Below, piece after piece: positions 44,755 to 54,010 of a stretch of 64,000 nt of DNA. How positions within the stretch are numbered: position 1 is the first letter of the stretch; each line of letters starts with the position of its first letter. The notes under the pieces are model-generated. The model searched no databases, was not told the origin of the DNA, and worked only from the letters and a program-made list of their open reading frames with translations. Source of the stretch: Parvibaculum lavamentivorans DS-1 (GTDB lineage Bacteria > Pseudomonadota > Alphaproteobacteria > Parvibaculales > Parvibaculaceae); contig NC_009719.1 in assembly GCF_000017565.1 (NCBI RefSeq), positions 1,178,001 to 1,242,000 on the forward strand. The letters run 5' to 3'. A program made the position numbers and the translations under genes.

Positions 44755-46695
44755 ATGCCACGACGAATGAAAATTGCCTCGCGCGGCGGCCCCGATCCGG
44801 TGACCGGCGGGCTGCCCCCGCGGCGCCGCAATCACTGGCGGACGCTCGCCACCATGTTGCCCCGGCTGTGGCCGGAAGGGCGAACGGATTTGCGCGCGCG
44901 CGTCGTCATTGCCGTGCTTGCCCTCGTCGCGGCCAAGGGCATCACCGTCTATGTGCCTTTCATCTACAAGGAAGCGGTTGACCGCCTGTCGCCGGAAACG
45001 GTTGCCGCCGCCGCCGTTCTCGTGCCCGTCATGCTGATCGTCGCCTATGGCGTAGGCCGTATTTTGATGGTGGCGCTGGCGCAGTTGCGCGATGCCGTCT
45101 TTGCGAAGGTCGGCCAGAACGCAGTCCGCGAACTCGCTGTCGAAACCTTCCGCCATCTTCACGCCCTCTCGCTCCGTTTCCACCTGGAACGGCGGACCGG
45201 CGGTCTTTCGCGCGTCATCGAACGCGGCACCAAGGGTGTCGATTTCCTGCTGCGTTTCTCGCTGTTCAACATCTTTCCGACGATCATCGAGCTCGGCCTT
45301 GTCTGCGTCATCCTCGCCTATGCCTTCGACATTCGCTACGCCGCCGTCACCGGCGTGACGGTCCTTCTCTACATCGCGTTCACTTTCGCGGTAACGGAGT
45401 GGCGGACGCGTTTCCGGCGCGAAATGAACGATCTCGATACCGAGGCGAATACCAAGGCGGTCGACAGCCTGCTCAACTATGAAACCGTGAAATATTTCGG
45501 CAATGAAGAGCACGAGACAAGGCGCTTCGATCATTCGATGACGGGCTATGAGCGCGCGGCCATCAAGACCGCCACCTCGCTGTCGCTTCTGAACACAGGC
45601 CAGACGCTGATCTTCAGCGGCGGTCTGACGATTCTCATGCTGATGGCGGCACAGGGGATTGCGGAAGGCGTCCTCACCATCGGCTCCTTCGTGATGATCA
45701 ATGCCTACCTGATCCAGCTCTATCAGCCGCTCAATCTTCTCGGCACGGTCTACCGTGAAATCCGTCAGGCCTTGATCGATATGGAAACGATGTTCGATCT
45801 GCTGCAGATACCGGCCGAGATCGAGGACGCGCCCGGCGCGCCCCCGCTGAAGGTCGAGGGCGGCGAACTGGTCTTCGAGAATGTCACCTTCTTCTACGAT
45901 CCGGACCGCCGCATCCTGGACGACGTCTCTTTCCGCGTGCCTGCCGGCCGCACACTCGCGATCGTCGGGCCGTCCGGCGCCGGCAAGTCGACCATCGCTC
46001 GCATTCTCTTCCGCTTCTACGACATCTCGGGAGGCAGCGTACGGATCGACGGGCAGGATATCCGCATGATCACGCAGGATTCCCTGCGTGCCGCCATCGG
46101 CATGGTCCCGCAGGATACCGTCCTCTTCAACGACACAATCCGCTATAACATCCGCTACGGCCGCCCCGGTGCGACCGACGCGGAGGTGGAGAAAGCCGCT
46201 GAACTCGCGCGGATCGGTCCCTTCATCGAGCGTCTCCCCAGGGGCTACGAGACACGCGTTGGCGAGCGCGGCTTGAAGCTCTCCGGCGGCGAGAAACAAC
46301 GCGTGGCGATTGCGCGAACCATTTTGAAGAACCCGCCCGTCCTGCTGCTCGACGAAGCGACTTCCGCACTCGATACCCATACTGAAAAGGAAATTCAGGC
46401 GGCGCTGAAAGGCATCTCTCAAAACCGCACGACGCTCATTATCGCCCACCGCCTTTCGACGGTGGTGGACGCCGATGAGATACTCGTTCTCGAGCAAGGG
46501 CGGGTCATTGAGCGGGGGCGGCACGATGCCCTGCTGGCGCTCGGCGGTGCCTATGCCGCCATGTGGAACCGCCAGCGCGAGGCCGAGGCCGCCGGCGAGG
46601 AGACGATACAGGAAGCCGGCCCGGCCGATGATGAAACCGCACCCGGGAAAGCCGCCGAACTTGAGCCGCTGACGGCAGATCCCGGTTATGCTTAA
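44755..46695 (+). CDS. ATM1/HMT1-type ABC exporter
   Basis: A 646-residue ABC half-transporter with six membrane helices (about residues 50-330) and a C-terminal ATPase: Walker [11 protein letters not shown], signature LSGGEKQR, Walker [13 protein letters not shown], and D/H-loops. [22 protein letters not shown] and [14 protein letters not shown] are hallmarks of the ATM1/ABCB7 family, exporting glutathione-linked or polysulfide species and supporting metal and thiol balance. The start at 44755 has GGAG upstream and avoids the hairpin; ATG 44767 is the alternative. It precedes psd-pssA by 71 bases. Confidence 0.9.
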   Translation: MPRRMKIASRGGPDPVTGGLPPRRRNHWRTLATMLPRLWPEGRTDLRARVVIAVLALVAAKGITVYVPFIYKEAVDRLSPETVAAAAVLVPVMLIVAYGVGRILMVALAQLRDAVFAKVGQNAVRELAVETFRHLHALSLRFHLERRTGGLSRVIERGTKGVDFLLRFSLFNIFPTIIELGLVCVILAYAFDIRYAAVTGVTVLLYIAFTFAVTEWRTRFRREMNDLDTEANTKAVDSLLNYETVKYFGNEEHETRRFDHSMTGYERAAIKTATSLSLLNTGQTLIFSGGLTILMLMAAQGIAEGVLTIGSFVMINAYLIQLYQPLNLLGTVYREIRQALIDMETMFDLLQIPAEIEDAPGAPPLKVEGGELVFENVTFFYDPDRRILDDVSFRVPAGRTLAIVGPSGAGKSTIARILFRFYDISGGSVRIDGQDIRMITQDSLRAAIGMVPQDTVLFNDTIRYNIRYGRPGATDAEVEKAAELARIGPFIERLPRGYETRVGERGLKLSGGEKQRVAIARTILKNPPVLLLDEATSALDTHTEKEIQAALKGISQNRTTLIIAHRLSTVVDADEILVLEQGRVIERGRHDALLALGGAYAAMWNRQREAEAAGEETIQEAGPADDETAPGKAAELEPLTADPGYA

Positions 46696-46766
46696 CCCCG
46701 GCCGCCTGGCGGGTTACAATCCTTTCTGCGCTTCGATCTCCGACGAATGAAACCGAGAAAGCCGAT

Positions 46767-47444
46767 ATGGACAGCCTTACTTCGATTTTGACGCCTATTC
46801 ACAGGGAAGGGCACCGCTTCGCGATTATCTTCGCCGCGGTCACCATCGTCCTTTTCCTGATCTGGAATCCCCTGGGCTGGATCGGCGTCATTCTGACGCT
46901 CTGGTGCCTTTATTTTTTCCGCGATCCGGACCGCGTTACCCCCACGCGCGAAGGCCTGGTGGTCAGCCCGGCCGACGGCATCGTGAACCTCATCACGGAA
47001 GCCTCGCCGCCCGAAGAACTGGGATTGGGCGATATGGTCCGCACGCGCGTTAGTATCTTCATGAACGTGTTCAACTGTCATGTGAACCGCGCGCCTGTCG
47101 CCGGGACGGTGAAGCGGGTCGCCTACCGACCGGGCCTGTTTCTGAATGCCGACCTCGATAAGGCCAGCGATGCGAATGAACGGAACTCGCTTCTGATCGA
47201 GCGGGCCGATGGCGAGCAGATCGTGGTTGTCCAGATCGCGGGGCTTGTCGCCCGGCGTATCGTTTGCGACGTGAGAGAGGGGCATGACCTCGCGGCGGGT
47301 GAGCGCTTCGGCATCATTCGTTTTGGTAGCCGCCTCGATGTCTATCTGCCGGTCGGCGCCATACCGCTCGTCGCCGTCGGGCAGACGGCGATTGCCGGTG
47401 AAACCGTGCTGGCGGATTCGATATCCGTCTTGCCGCAAGTGTAA
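46767..47444 (+). CDS. psd: phosphatidylserine decarboxylase proenzyme
   Basis: A 225-residue short-type phosphatidylserine decarboxylase, making phosphatidylethanolamine. N-terminal helices ([21 protein letters not shown]) are followed by [35 protein letters not shown] and the self-cleavage motif RFGSR, where Ser188 becomes the pyruvoyl group; the FGSR form is normal in alphaproteobacteria in place of LGST. Its stop shares an A with the ATG of pssA (TAATG), so the two steps of PE synthesis are coupled. Confidence 0.94.
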   Translation: MDSLTSILTPIHREGHRFAIIFAAVTIVLFLIWNPLGWIGVILTLWCLYFFRDPDRVTPTREGLVVSPADGIVNLITEASPPEELGLGDMVRTRVSIFMNVFNCHVNRAPVAGTVKRVAYRPGLFLNADLDKASDANERNSLLIERADGEQIVVVQIAGLVARRIVCDVREGHDLAAGERFGIIRFGSRLDVYLPVGAIPLVAVGQTAIAGETVLADSISVLPQV

Positions 47445-48358
47445 TGGCTTCGCAGGCTCTTGCCTGCGAGCTACATGAAAGGCTGAGGAAGATGGCCGGT
47501 CCTATTCCGCCGTTTGAACCGCGACCCGGTCCGGGTTACCGGCCGCGCGACAATGCGAAGTCGCGCCGGGCCCGCCATTTTTCGAAATTGCCTGTGCGGA
47601 CCATCATTCCGAACGCCTTGACCATCCTTGCCCTTTGCGCTGGCCTGACCGCCATTCGCTTTGCAATAGAGGGGCGTTTCGAGGCCGCGGTCGTCGCGAT
47701 CATCATTGCCTCGGTCTTCGATGCGCTGGATGGACGCATCGCCCGCATGTTGCAAGGTTCGACGCGCTTCGGAGCCGAACTCGACTCGCTTACCGACTTC
47801 GTGAATTTCGGGGTCGCACCGGTCGTCGTGCTCTATCTCTGGTCTTTGGGAGAAATCGGCGGTATCGGCTGGATAGCCGTTCTCGGTTTTGCGGTTTGCT
47901 GTGCGCTCCGCCTCGCGCGCTTCAACGTTGCCCTTGAAGATCCGGACAAACCTGTGTGGGCCGGAAATTTCTTTGTCGGCGTTCCCGCGCCCGCCGCAGC
48001 CGGTCTCGTGATGTTGCCGCTCTATCTGTCTTTTATCGGCGTAACCTGGCTGAAGGAAGTGCCGCTTCTGATCGCCATTCACGTGTTCGCGATAGCTTTC
48101 CTCATGGTAAGCCAGTTGCCCACTTTCTCGGGCAAGCGCATGGGGCTGCGTATCCGCCGAGACATGGTGCTGCCCATCCTGCTGCTTGTCGGCCTGAGCG
48201 CCGCCGTCATCCTGAGCTATCCGTGGATTGCGTTCACGGCGCTATGTGCGCTCTATCTTGTTTCCATCCCGGTAGCGATCGCCCGGTACCGTCATCATGC
48301 ACAGCGCACCGCGGGAGAAAACCGCTCCGAGCAGGAAAACAGTTCGGAAGTGGAATAG
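47444..48358 (+). CDS. pssA: CDP-diacylglycerol--serine O-phosphatidyltransferase
   Basis: A protein of up to 304 residues that makes phosphatidylserine in the membrane, feeding Psd. The CDP-alcohol phosphatidyltransferase motif DALDGRIARMLQGSTRFGAELDSLTD (DGxxAR...GxxxDxxxD) is complete. About eight hydrophobic segments follow the basic N-terminus; FSKLPVRTIIPNALTILALCAGLTA is typical of the pssA start region. ATG 47444 overlaps the psd stop; ATG 47492, with GAGGAAG just upstream, gives 288 residues and may be the real start. Cytoplasmic-membrane enzyme. Confidence 0.93.
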   Translation: MASQALACELHERLRKMAGPIPPFEPRPGPGYRPRDNAKSRRARHFSKLPVRTIIPNALTILALCAGLTAIRFAIEGRFEAAVVAIIIASVFDALDGRIARMLQGSTRFGAELDSLTDFVNFGVAPVVVLYLWSLGEIGGIGWIAVLGFAVCCALRLARFNVALEDPDKPVWAGNFFVGVPAPAAAGLVMLPLYLSFIGVTWLKEVPLLIAIHVFAIAFLMVSQLPTFSGKRMGLRIRRDMVLPILLLVGLSAAVILSYPWIAFTALCALYLVSIPVAIARYRHHAQRTAGENRSEQENSSEVE

Positions 48359-48365
48359 CGAGGCG

Positions 48366-48578
48366 TCAGCCTTTGTTGCCGATCACGCTCTTGAGCGTGG
48401 TCTTTGCAGGGCTGTTCGCCCGGGCCGCTTCCATTTCACTGAGAACATGGCGCCTCAGCGTGCCCGACGCGTCGAGTATAGGCTCGATGTGTCTTATCTT
48501 CTGGTTCGCTGTTTCCGGCATTTGCCAATCTACCGACCTTGCCTTGCGGCGGGCCGCTTCCTTGTCAATTTCAACCAT
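48366..48578 (-). CDS. small hypothetical protein coupled to the methyltransferase
   Basis: A 70-residue frame starting MVEIDKEAARRKARSVDW and ending in the basic TTLKSVIGNKG. Its ATG (48576-48578) lies inside the last codons of the upstream methyltransferase gene, an 8-base overlap that suggests translational coupling. It is mostly helical and charged (PETANQKIRHIEPILDASGTLRRHVL). The longer 114-codon frame through this point runs antisense-like text before this Met and is not used. No family recognised; it may be a partner or regulator of the methyltransferase. Confidence 0.5.
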   Translation of the reverse strand: MVEIDKEAARRKARSVDWQMPETANQKIRHIEPILDASGTLRRHVLSEMEAARANSPAKTTLKSVIGNKG

Positions 48579-49878
48579 CGGCCAACTCGGCCTCGTCGAT
48601 TGTGTGCTCGTCTCCGTTCGGCAGCGGCGCACGAACCGCATGTATATGAACGAGTCGAAGCGGTCCCGGTTCCAGGGCCCGGCTCCGTGCAAGCCAGACG
48701 CTACCTTCATGCATCAACGTGGTGGCGCTTTCCGGCGGAAGTTTGGCGTTTTGCAGGCAATCGTGTAGCTGCCGCCAACCGGTCTGAATAAGTGGCAGAT
48801 AGACTGAGGTCAGATCGGACATTCTTTCCAATTTGTAACCTGATGCGCCCAGCGCAGCGCGATACTCGGCTTGCGTCCATGGATGTGCCACATGGCCTTC
48901 CGCAGCGCGCCACGCGGAGATCGTCTCGTCTTCTTCCGTTTCGATGCCGATGCCATCGGCAAGAACAAAGTCGGTAAGAACAAGAGATCCTTCATCGCTT
49001 AGTGCGCGTTGCAGTTCATCCAGCATCCGTTCCTTGTCTTCGACGGCAAACATCGCTTCGCGCATGAAGATGGCTGCATAGCCTCCGGCGGGTTCGAAAT
49101 CCTCCGGCCCGAGACCGTCCGGACCGACCGCTCGCACTGGCGCCACCGTCCCCATTCCCGCCTGTTCCGATAGAAGCTGGGCGGCGGCGGCAAGTTCGCC
49201 ATCCGCCTCAATGCCGAGAATGGTCGCTCCCGAGGCCTTCGCAATGGCGCGCATGCCGCCGCCCAGGCCAGGCGTCAGATCGAGATACCGCCCGCTCGAA
49301 GAAAGAGTGATCGGCGCTGCCACACGCAGAGCAAACGAGGCGCCCCCGGGAAGACTGAAACCCTCGCCCCAGAGTTTCTGGATCAGCTCCACGCGGCCAA
49401 GGGGAGGCGTCTCTTCTTCAGGAGCGGGCCGGGCCGCCGCGGCGGGGGATACTTTCTGCTGTGGCGCGGGCGCGGGCTTTTTCCTCTTGCGGCGCTTGAT
49501 GCCTTTCGCGCGCGCGACGTCGTCGGTATCCATGCCTTCCCACCAGGCAATCACGCGCAGCAGCAACTCCATGCCAAACCCGGCTTCACCTCCGCGCTTC
49601 TTTTTCTGCGCTTCCTTCTCCTCCTCGGCTCCGCCTTTTCCGCCCCGGCCGCCGGTAGAGTCCGCTCCCGCTGCGCCGCCTGGACGCTTGCTGGGATTTT
49701 CCACGAGATATTTTTCAAGGGCGGAGCGGTGGGGGGCGCTAAGCTTCCGCATACGGCGGAAACGGACGATGGCCTCCGCCGACATCTGTTCGAGACCCGC
49801 GGTGAAAACGGCAACAGGCATCGCCTGCAGTTCATCGCTGCCGACTGTTGCCAGATTGACGAGCGTCGATTTGCTCAT
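48571..49878 (-). CDS. SAM-dependent methyltransferase with Lys-rich N-terminal region
   Basis: A 435-residue protein. The first 60 residues form helices (DELQAMPVAVFTAGLEQMSAEAIVRFRRMRKLSAPHRSALEKYL), followed by a highly charged Gly/Lys/Glu linker (GGRGGKGGAEEEKEAQKKKR) and a second basic segment GIKRRKRKKPAPAPQQK. From about residue 195 there is a class I methyltransferase core: YLDLTPGLGGGMRAIAKASGATILGIEAD (SAM motif I/II), MREAMFAVEDKERML and SDEGSLVLTDFVLAD. The target is unknown; the basic linker could bind RNA or DNA. Divergent from the RND gene. Confidence 0.75.
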   Translation of the reverse strand: MSKSTLVNLATVGSDELQAMPVAVFTAGLEQMSAEAIVRFRRMRKLSAPHRSALEKYLVENPSKRPGGAAGADSTGGRGGKGGAEEEKEAQKKKRGGEAGFGMELLLRVIAWWEGMDTDDVARAKGIKRRKRKKPAPAPQQKVSPAAAARPAPEEETPPLGRVELIQKLWGEGFSLPGGASFALRVAAPITLSSSGRYLDLTPGLGGGMRAIAKASGATILGIEADGELAAAAQLLSEQAGMGTVAPVRAVGPDGLGPEDFEPAGGYAAIFMREAMFAVEDKERMLDELQRALSDEGSLVLTDFVLADGIGIETEEDETISAWRAAEGHVAHPWTQAEYRAALGASGYKLERMSDLTSVYLPLIQTGWRQLHDCLQNAKLPPESATTLMHEGSVWLARSRALEPGPLRLVHIHAVRAPLPNGDEHTIDEAELADG

Positions 49879-50036
49879 GTCCGGTACCGTTGGTCCCCAG
49901 ACGAAGCGGCGCTCCAGCGCAGCGACTTCGCCTCTATCGCCATAAACGTGCTTCGGGCTTCAGCGCGAATAGCACTCCAACATCCTTAATGGCATGACCC
50001 GCGTTAATTCATGGTTTCCGAGCGTCAAACATATGG

Positions 50037-50051
50037 TTAAGGGGCGGTAAA
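50037..50051 (+). promoter_or_regulatory. CtrA-like box upstream of the RND transporter gene
   Basis: TTAA (50037-50040), seven bases, TAAA (50048-50051): one mismatch from the CtrA consensus TTAA-N7-TTAA. It lies between the divergent methyltransferase and RND genes, 81 bases before the ATG of the latter. Confidence 0.3.
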
Positions 50052-50131
50052 CGCGCTTTCATTTCGGACCGGAATCCCGCAAGTTACCTCCGCGCTGGAT
50101 CGAATTTATAGGGGTGGGGCGGCGCTGTTTC

Positions 50132-52429
50132 ATGCGTAAGTCAAAAAATCCGGCCTTGCGGTTTCCCCGCACGACCATTGCATTGTGTCTGGCGGTCTGC
50201 ATTGCGGCGGCCCTCGGCGTCTTTCAGTTCAAGCTGTCCTATGACACGCGGGTTTTCTTCAACCCGGCGGGGCAGGACATCGCGACCTTGCGTGGCTTTG
50301 AAGCCAAATACGGCCAGAACAACGATTTGCTCATGGTCGTCTGGGCCGGAGGTCGCGATATAGCGGAGCCTGACACGCTCGCCGCCATGGGCGATCTTGT
50401 TGCGCGCGCATGGCGACTGCCCCATTCGACCCGCGTCGACGGGCTTACAAATTTCCCCCATGTCCAGTCGGATGCGGACAGTTTCTCCGTCGCCGACCTG
50501 GTGCCGGACCCCGCCAATGTGAGCCTTGCCGAAGCGCAGGAAATCGGCCGCATAGCGATTGATGACCCGCTGATCCGCAATCGCCTGATGGCGGAAGACG
50601 GAAAGGCGGCTGGCATCGTCGTCAATTTCAACCTGCCGGGCGAAGCGTCAGCCGAGGTGCGCGAAATCATTGCGGCTGCTCGCGCTCTCGCGAAAGATTT
50701 CGAAGCGGATTATCCCGGTATAGAGGTGAAGCTGACCGGCAACGTTATGCTGATGGGCACCTTTTCCGAAGCGGCCATGAACGACGTGATGGTGCTCATC
50801 CCCATCAGCCTCCTGGTAACTTCGCTTGTGATGTTTGCCTTCGTGCGCGCGGTGCTTCCGAGCATAGGCATTCTATCGCTGCTCGGACTATCAAGTGCCG
50901 CCGCGATGGGTGCCGCTGGCTGGTACGGCTACGAGATCAACACGGCGACAGTCGCCTGTCCTGTCATCATCATGACCGTAAATATGGCGGCAGCCGTCCG
51001 TATCGTGACGACAGCCATGGGCGCTCTTGGTAGAGGTCTGTCGCGCAATGAAGCGATTGCAGAGGCGATCTCGATCAATCTCTGGCCGGTAACGCTTACC
51101 AATGCGACCACGATGATCGGCTTCCTTGCGATGAACCTTGCCGATGCGCCGCCACTGCGCGAGCAGGGTAACATAGTGGTTGTCGGCATCCTGTTCGCGT
51201 ATCTCTTCACCTTTACCTGGCTGCCCGCCATTCTTTCGCTGATGCCGCTTCGTCCGGCGGTGCAGCGCTCCGAGCGGGTAATGATCCTGCTCGGTCACTT
51301 CGTGAACCGCTACTACAAGCAGCTGTTTTTTCTTTGCAGCATGATCGTCCTCGCCTGCGCGGTGTGGTTGGGCAACATTCGGCTCGACGACGATTTTGCA
51401 CGATATTTCGATCAGCGTTTCGAATATCGGCAGGACTCCGATTTTGCCGAGGAACGGCTGACTGGCCTCAACATCGTTGAGTTCGACGTCGGGGCGGGAA
51501 CGGAAGGCGGCGTCTTCGAGCCGGCATATCAGGCGCGGCTTGCGGCGTTCGAGGCCTGGCTGCGGGAGCAGCCCGGCGTCGTCAGCGTGGCCGCCATCTC
51601 CGACGTTACTGCCCGCGTGCATGAGGCGATGAATGCGGGGCGCGAGCCTGTCGAGGCGGTTCCGGAGGACAGGGAAACCATCGCGCAGTATTTCCTGCTC
51701 TACGAGCTGTCGCTTCCCTTTGGCATGTCGCTAAACGATCAGGTTAACGTAAGCCGGTCGTCGAGCCGGGTTACGGTTATCCTGCGCCATATGACGTCAA
51801 CGCAGATCCGCGAGTTCAACGACGGAGCGACGTCATGGCTGAAAGAGAATGCGCCTCCGGAAATGCAAACACGGGGCATTGGCCTCAACGTTCTCTTCGC
51901 CAATCTCTCCGGGGTAAATATCCGCTCCATGATGCTGGCGACGCTCGTATCCGTCGTGCTGATTGCGGTGGTCGTCGGCGTGGCGCTTCGCAGTACTGTT
52001 TATGGCGCGCTGAGCATCCTGCTGAACATGTTGCCGTCGCTTGTCGGCTTCGGTCTCTGGGGGCTCTTGTATCAGGACATAGGGCTCGCGGCCTCGGTCG
52101 TCACCGCCATGACAATCGGTCTGGTGGTGGATGACACGATCTATTTTCTGTTGATGTATCAGCGCGCGCGGAAAGACGGACTTTCACCGGAAGAGTCCAT
52201 TAATCACGTCTTCGCCACGGTGGGCATCGCCATGCTGGTCATCACCGCTTCCCTGGCTGTCGGCTTTGGCACACTGGTATTTTCGGGCTTTGAGGTGAAC
52301 CGTTCGCTCGGTGCGATGACGGCTCTTGTCATCTTGTCCAACCTCTTCATCGACTGGTTGATGCTTCCACCGGTGATGAGGATTATGGAAAACAGCCGGG
52401 CAAGGAAGGCTGCGCGTCGTCTATCATAG
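50132..52429 (+). CDS. RND-superfamily exporter (MMPL/HpnN-like)
   Basis: A 765-residue transporter with the RND duplicate layout: helix 1 (TTIALCLAVCIAAALGVFQF), a periplasmic loop to about residue 210, helices 2-6 (about 215-370), a second helix near 405 and loop to about 600, then helices 8-12 (MLATLVSVVLIAVVVGVAL, VVTAMTIGLVVDDTIYFLLMYQRAR, GIAMLVITASLAVGFGTLVF). The VDDTIYFLLMY motif carries acidic residues expected for proton coupling. This class exports lipids or hopanoid-like molecules in other bacteria; no adaptor gene is adjacent. ATG 50132 is preferred to the GTG at 50114. Confidence 0.88.
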   Translation: MRKSKNPALRFPRTTIALCLAVCIAAALGVFQFKLSYDTRVFFNPAGQDIATLRGFEAKYGQNNDLLMVVWAGGRDIAEPDTLAAMGDLVARAWRLPHSTRVDGLTNFPHVQSDADSFSVADLVPDPANVSLAEAQEIGRIAIDDPLIRNRLMAEDGKAAGIVVNFNLPGEASAEVREIIAAARALAKDFEADYPGIEVKLTGNVMLMGTFSEAAMNDVMVLIPISLLVTSLVMFAFVRAVLPSIGILSLLGLSSAAAMGAAGWYGYEINTATVACPVIIMTVNMAAAVRIVTTAMGALGRGLSRNEAIAEAISINLWPVTLTNATTMIGFLAMNLADAPPLREQGNIVVVGILFAYLFTFTWLPAILSLMPLRPAVQRSERVMILLGHFVNRYYKQLFFLCSMIVLACAVWLGNIRLDDDFARYFDQRFEYRQDSDFAEERLTGLNIVEFDVGAGTEGGVFEPAYQARLAAFEAWLREQPGVVSVAAISDVTARVHEAMNAGREPVEAVPEDRETIAQYFLLYELSLPFGMSLNDQVNVSRSSSRVTVILRHMTSTQIREFNDGATSWLKENAPPEMQTRGIGLNVLFANLSGVNIRSMMLATLVSVVLIAVVVGVALRSTVYGALSILLNMLPSLVGFGLWGLLYQDIGLAASVVTAMTIGLVVDDTIYFLLMYQRARKDGLSPEESINHVFATVGIAMLVITASLAVGFGTLVFSGFEVNRSLGAMTALVILSNLFIDWLMLPPVMRIMENSRARKAARRLS

Positions 52430-52463
52430 ATTCACGGTTGTGGAATCTTTGTAAAATCGCCCG

Positions 52464-52478
52464 TTAACTAATTGTTAG
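52464..52478 (+). promoter_or_regulatory. CtrA-like box upstream of the PilZ-methyltransferase gene
   Basis: TTAA (52464-52467), seven bases, TTAG (52475-52478): one mismatch from TTAA-N7-TTAA, in an A+T-rich leader 62-76 bases before the start codon. The gene may belong to a cell-cycle or motility regulon if CtrA is present in this organism. Confidence 0.35.
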
Positions 52479-52539
52479 TGTTTGTAATTCGTTAAAGCAT
52501 ATGATTCTTTAGGGCTGTGTGTTGTGTGCGTAAAATGGG

Positions 52540-54003
52540 GTGGGGCCAGTGATCCGAACCTACGAGCAGCTGACAGGCGCTCAGGGGCGCCGAATGTTTT
52601 ATCGGGCCGAACGATTCCGGCCGGAACAGCTCTTCCGTGAAGAGATTCCGGCGGTTTTCATTGAAAATGAGCAGACATCGCTCAAAAACCTGAGCATGAC
52701 CGGGATTGCGGTCCAGAGTTCCCGTCTGGAAGGCTGGGATGAGCGGATCGGCTCGGAGATTCCGCTGGAGTTCCGTGTCGGGAACGCGCGGCTTTTCGGC
52801 GGGGCTGGGCGTGTAAGGCGTGTCGAGACGCAAGGGCTTCGGGCCGTCGTAGGAGTGGAGTTCACTTCCGGCTACCTGGACATTCCGAACATCGTAAGCA
52901 CCCACGACAATCTGGTGCTCGCCAATGCGCTCGCGGATCCCGCCTTCGCTACGTCCGAGGGCATATTGCCCGAGTTTCTGCAGCTCTGCACCGAGATCGT
53001 GAACACCTTCCGGTCATACAAATCCGTCCTTGAAAATTACGAAGCCCGGCTCACGGCAACCGGCGCCGAACGCGAAAAACTTCTGCTGGAAGCGCTGATC
53101 GCCTGCGAAGATCGTATCGTTCCGCAATGGAAAGAGCTCTGGTATCGCGGAAACGATATTCTGGCTCCCGTCTGGAGCAATCCGGCAATCCTCGCGCGGC
53201 ACAAGCGATATGCCGAGCGCGTGCTTACGCCGGACTTCATGCCGGGTGCCGTCATGAAGCGCTGCTATGAAAAGCCACTCGGCTATCCCGGCGATTATCA
53301 GATCATGAACTACGTTTATGAGTGGCAGCGCGTCGGCAATACGCCTTACGAAAAGCTCCTCCACCGTATCGGTATCGAAACAGGGGCCTGCGTCGGCACA
53401 CGCCTTCGCATGACGCAAAAGCTCATCGCCGCGCGCGTTGCCGAGCAGCCTGGCGATACGCCTCTGAATATCGCCAATCTCGGCTGTGGATCGGCCTATG
53501 AGGTCTACGATTATCTGAAGATCGACCACCTGCCGCGCCCGGTTAATTTCACCTTGATCGATCAGGATGATCGCGCCTTGACCCATGCCTATGAGCATGC
53601 TTACCCGGAGGTGATACGCCATGCGGGCCGCGCGAAAGTGCAGTGTCTTCAGGCCTCATTTGCGCAGCTTCTGAAAGCTGGAGCTCTCTTCCAGGCATTG
53701 CCGCCCCAAGACGTGATCTACAGCCTCGGCCTTTACGACTATCTGTCGGCGCGCCGGGCACGTGCACTCACGCATGACCTCTACGCACAGGTAAAGCCCG
53801 GCGGTAAGCTGATCCTCGCCAATGTGAAAAAGGGACGGGAAAGCTGTGAGTGGCCGCTGGAATTCGTGACGGATTGGAGCCTTATCTATCGCACCGAAGA
53901 AGATATGCGGGCGCTGGTCGAAGGGCTCAATGTGGAAAGCGTGACCGTCGAGGTCGATGCAACGCAATGCATCTATCTGATGGTGGTGGACAAGCCGGCG
54001 TGA
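52540..54003 (+). CDS. PilZ-like/SAM methyltransferase fusion protein
   Basis: A 487-residue two-domain protein. The N-terminal 110 residues look like a PilZ c-di-GMP-binding barrel: RMFYR (RxxxR) about residue 18, then NLSMTG (NxSxxG) about residue 50, and VVGVEF near 105. After a helical middle (about 130-270, including KPLGYPGDYQIMNYVYEW), a class I methyltransferase core follows: NIANLGCGSAYEVYDYL (SAM motif), NFTLIDQDDRAL and DVIYSLGLYDYLSARRA. The start is GTG 52540 or GTG 52549; no strong Shine-Dalgarno. Convergent with the histidine kinase. The methyl acceptor is unknown. Confidence 0.8.
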   Translation: MGPVIRTYEQLTGAQGRRMFYRAERFRPEQLFREEIPAVFIENEQTSLKNLSMTGIAVQSSRLEGWDERIGSEIPLEFRVGNARLFGGAGRVRRVETQGLRAVVGVEFTSGYLDIPNIVSTHDNLVLANALADPAFATSEGILPEFLQLCTEIVNTFRSYKSVLENYEARLTATGAEREKLLLEALIACEDRIVPQWKELWYRGNDILAPVWSNPAILARHKRYAERVLTPDFMPGAVMKRCYEKPLGYPGDYQIMNYVYEWQRVGNTPYEKLLHRIGIETGACVGTRLRMTQKLIAARVAEQPGDTPLNIANLGCGSAYEVYDYLKIDHLPRPVNFTLIDQDDRALTHAYEHAYPEVIRHAGRAKVQCLQASFAQLLKAGALFQALPPQDVIYSLGLYDYLSARRARALTHDLYAQVKPGGKLILANVKKGRESCEWPLEFVTDWSLIYRTEEDMRALVEGLNVESVTVEVDATQCIYLMVVDKPA

Positions 54004-54010
54004 CGCGGGC

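Noticed and set aside
44293-46524. A 743-codon open frame on the minus strand
   Set aside because: Antisense of the LysM and ATM1-type genes; it crosses a hairpin and two real genes and has no family resemblance.
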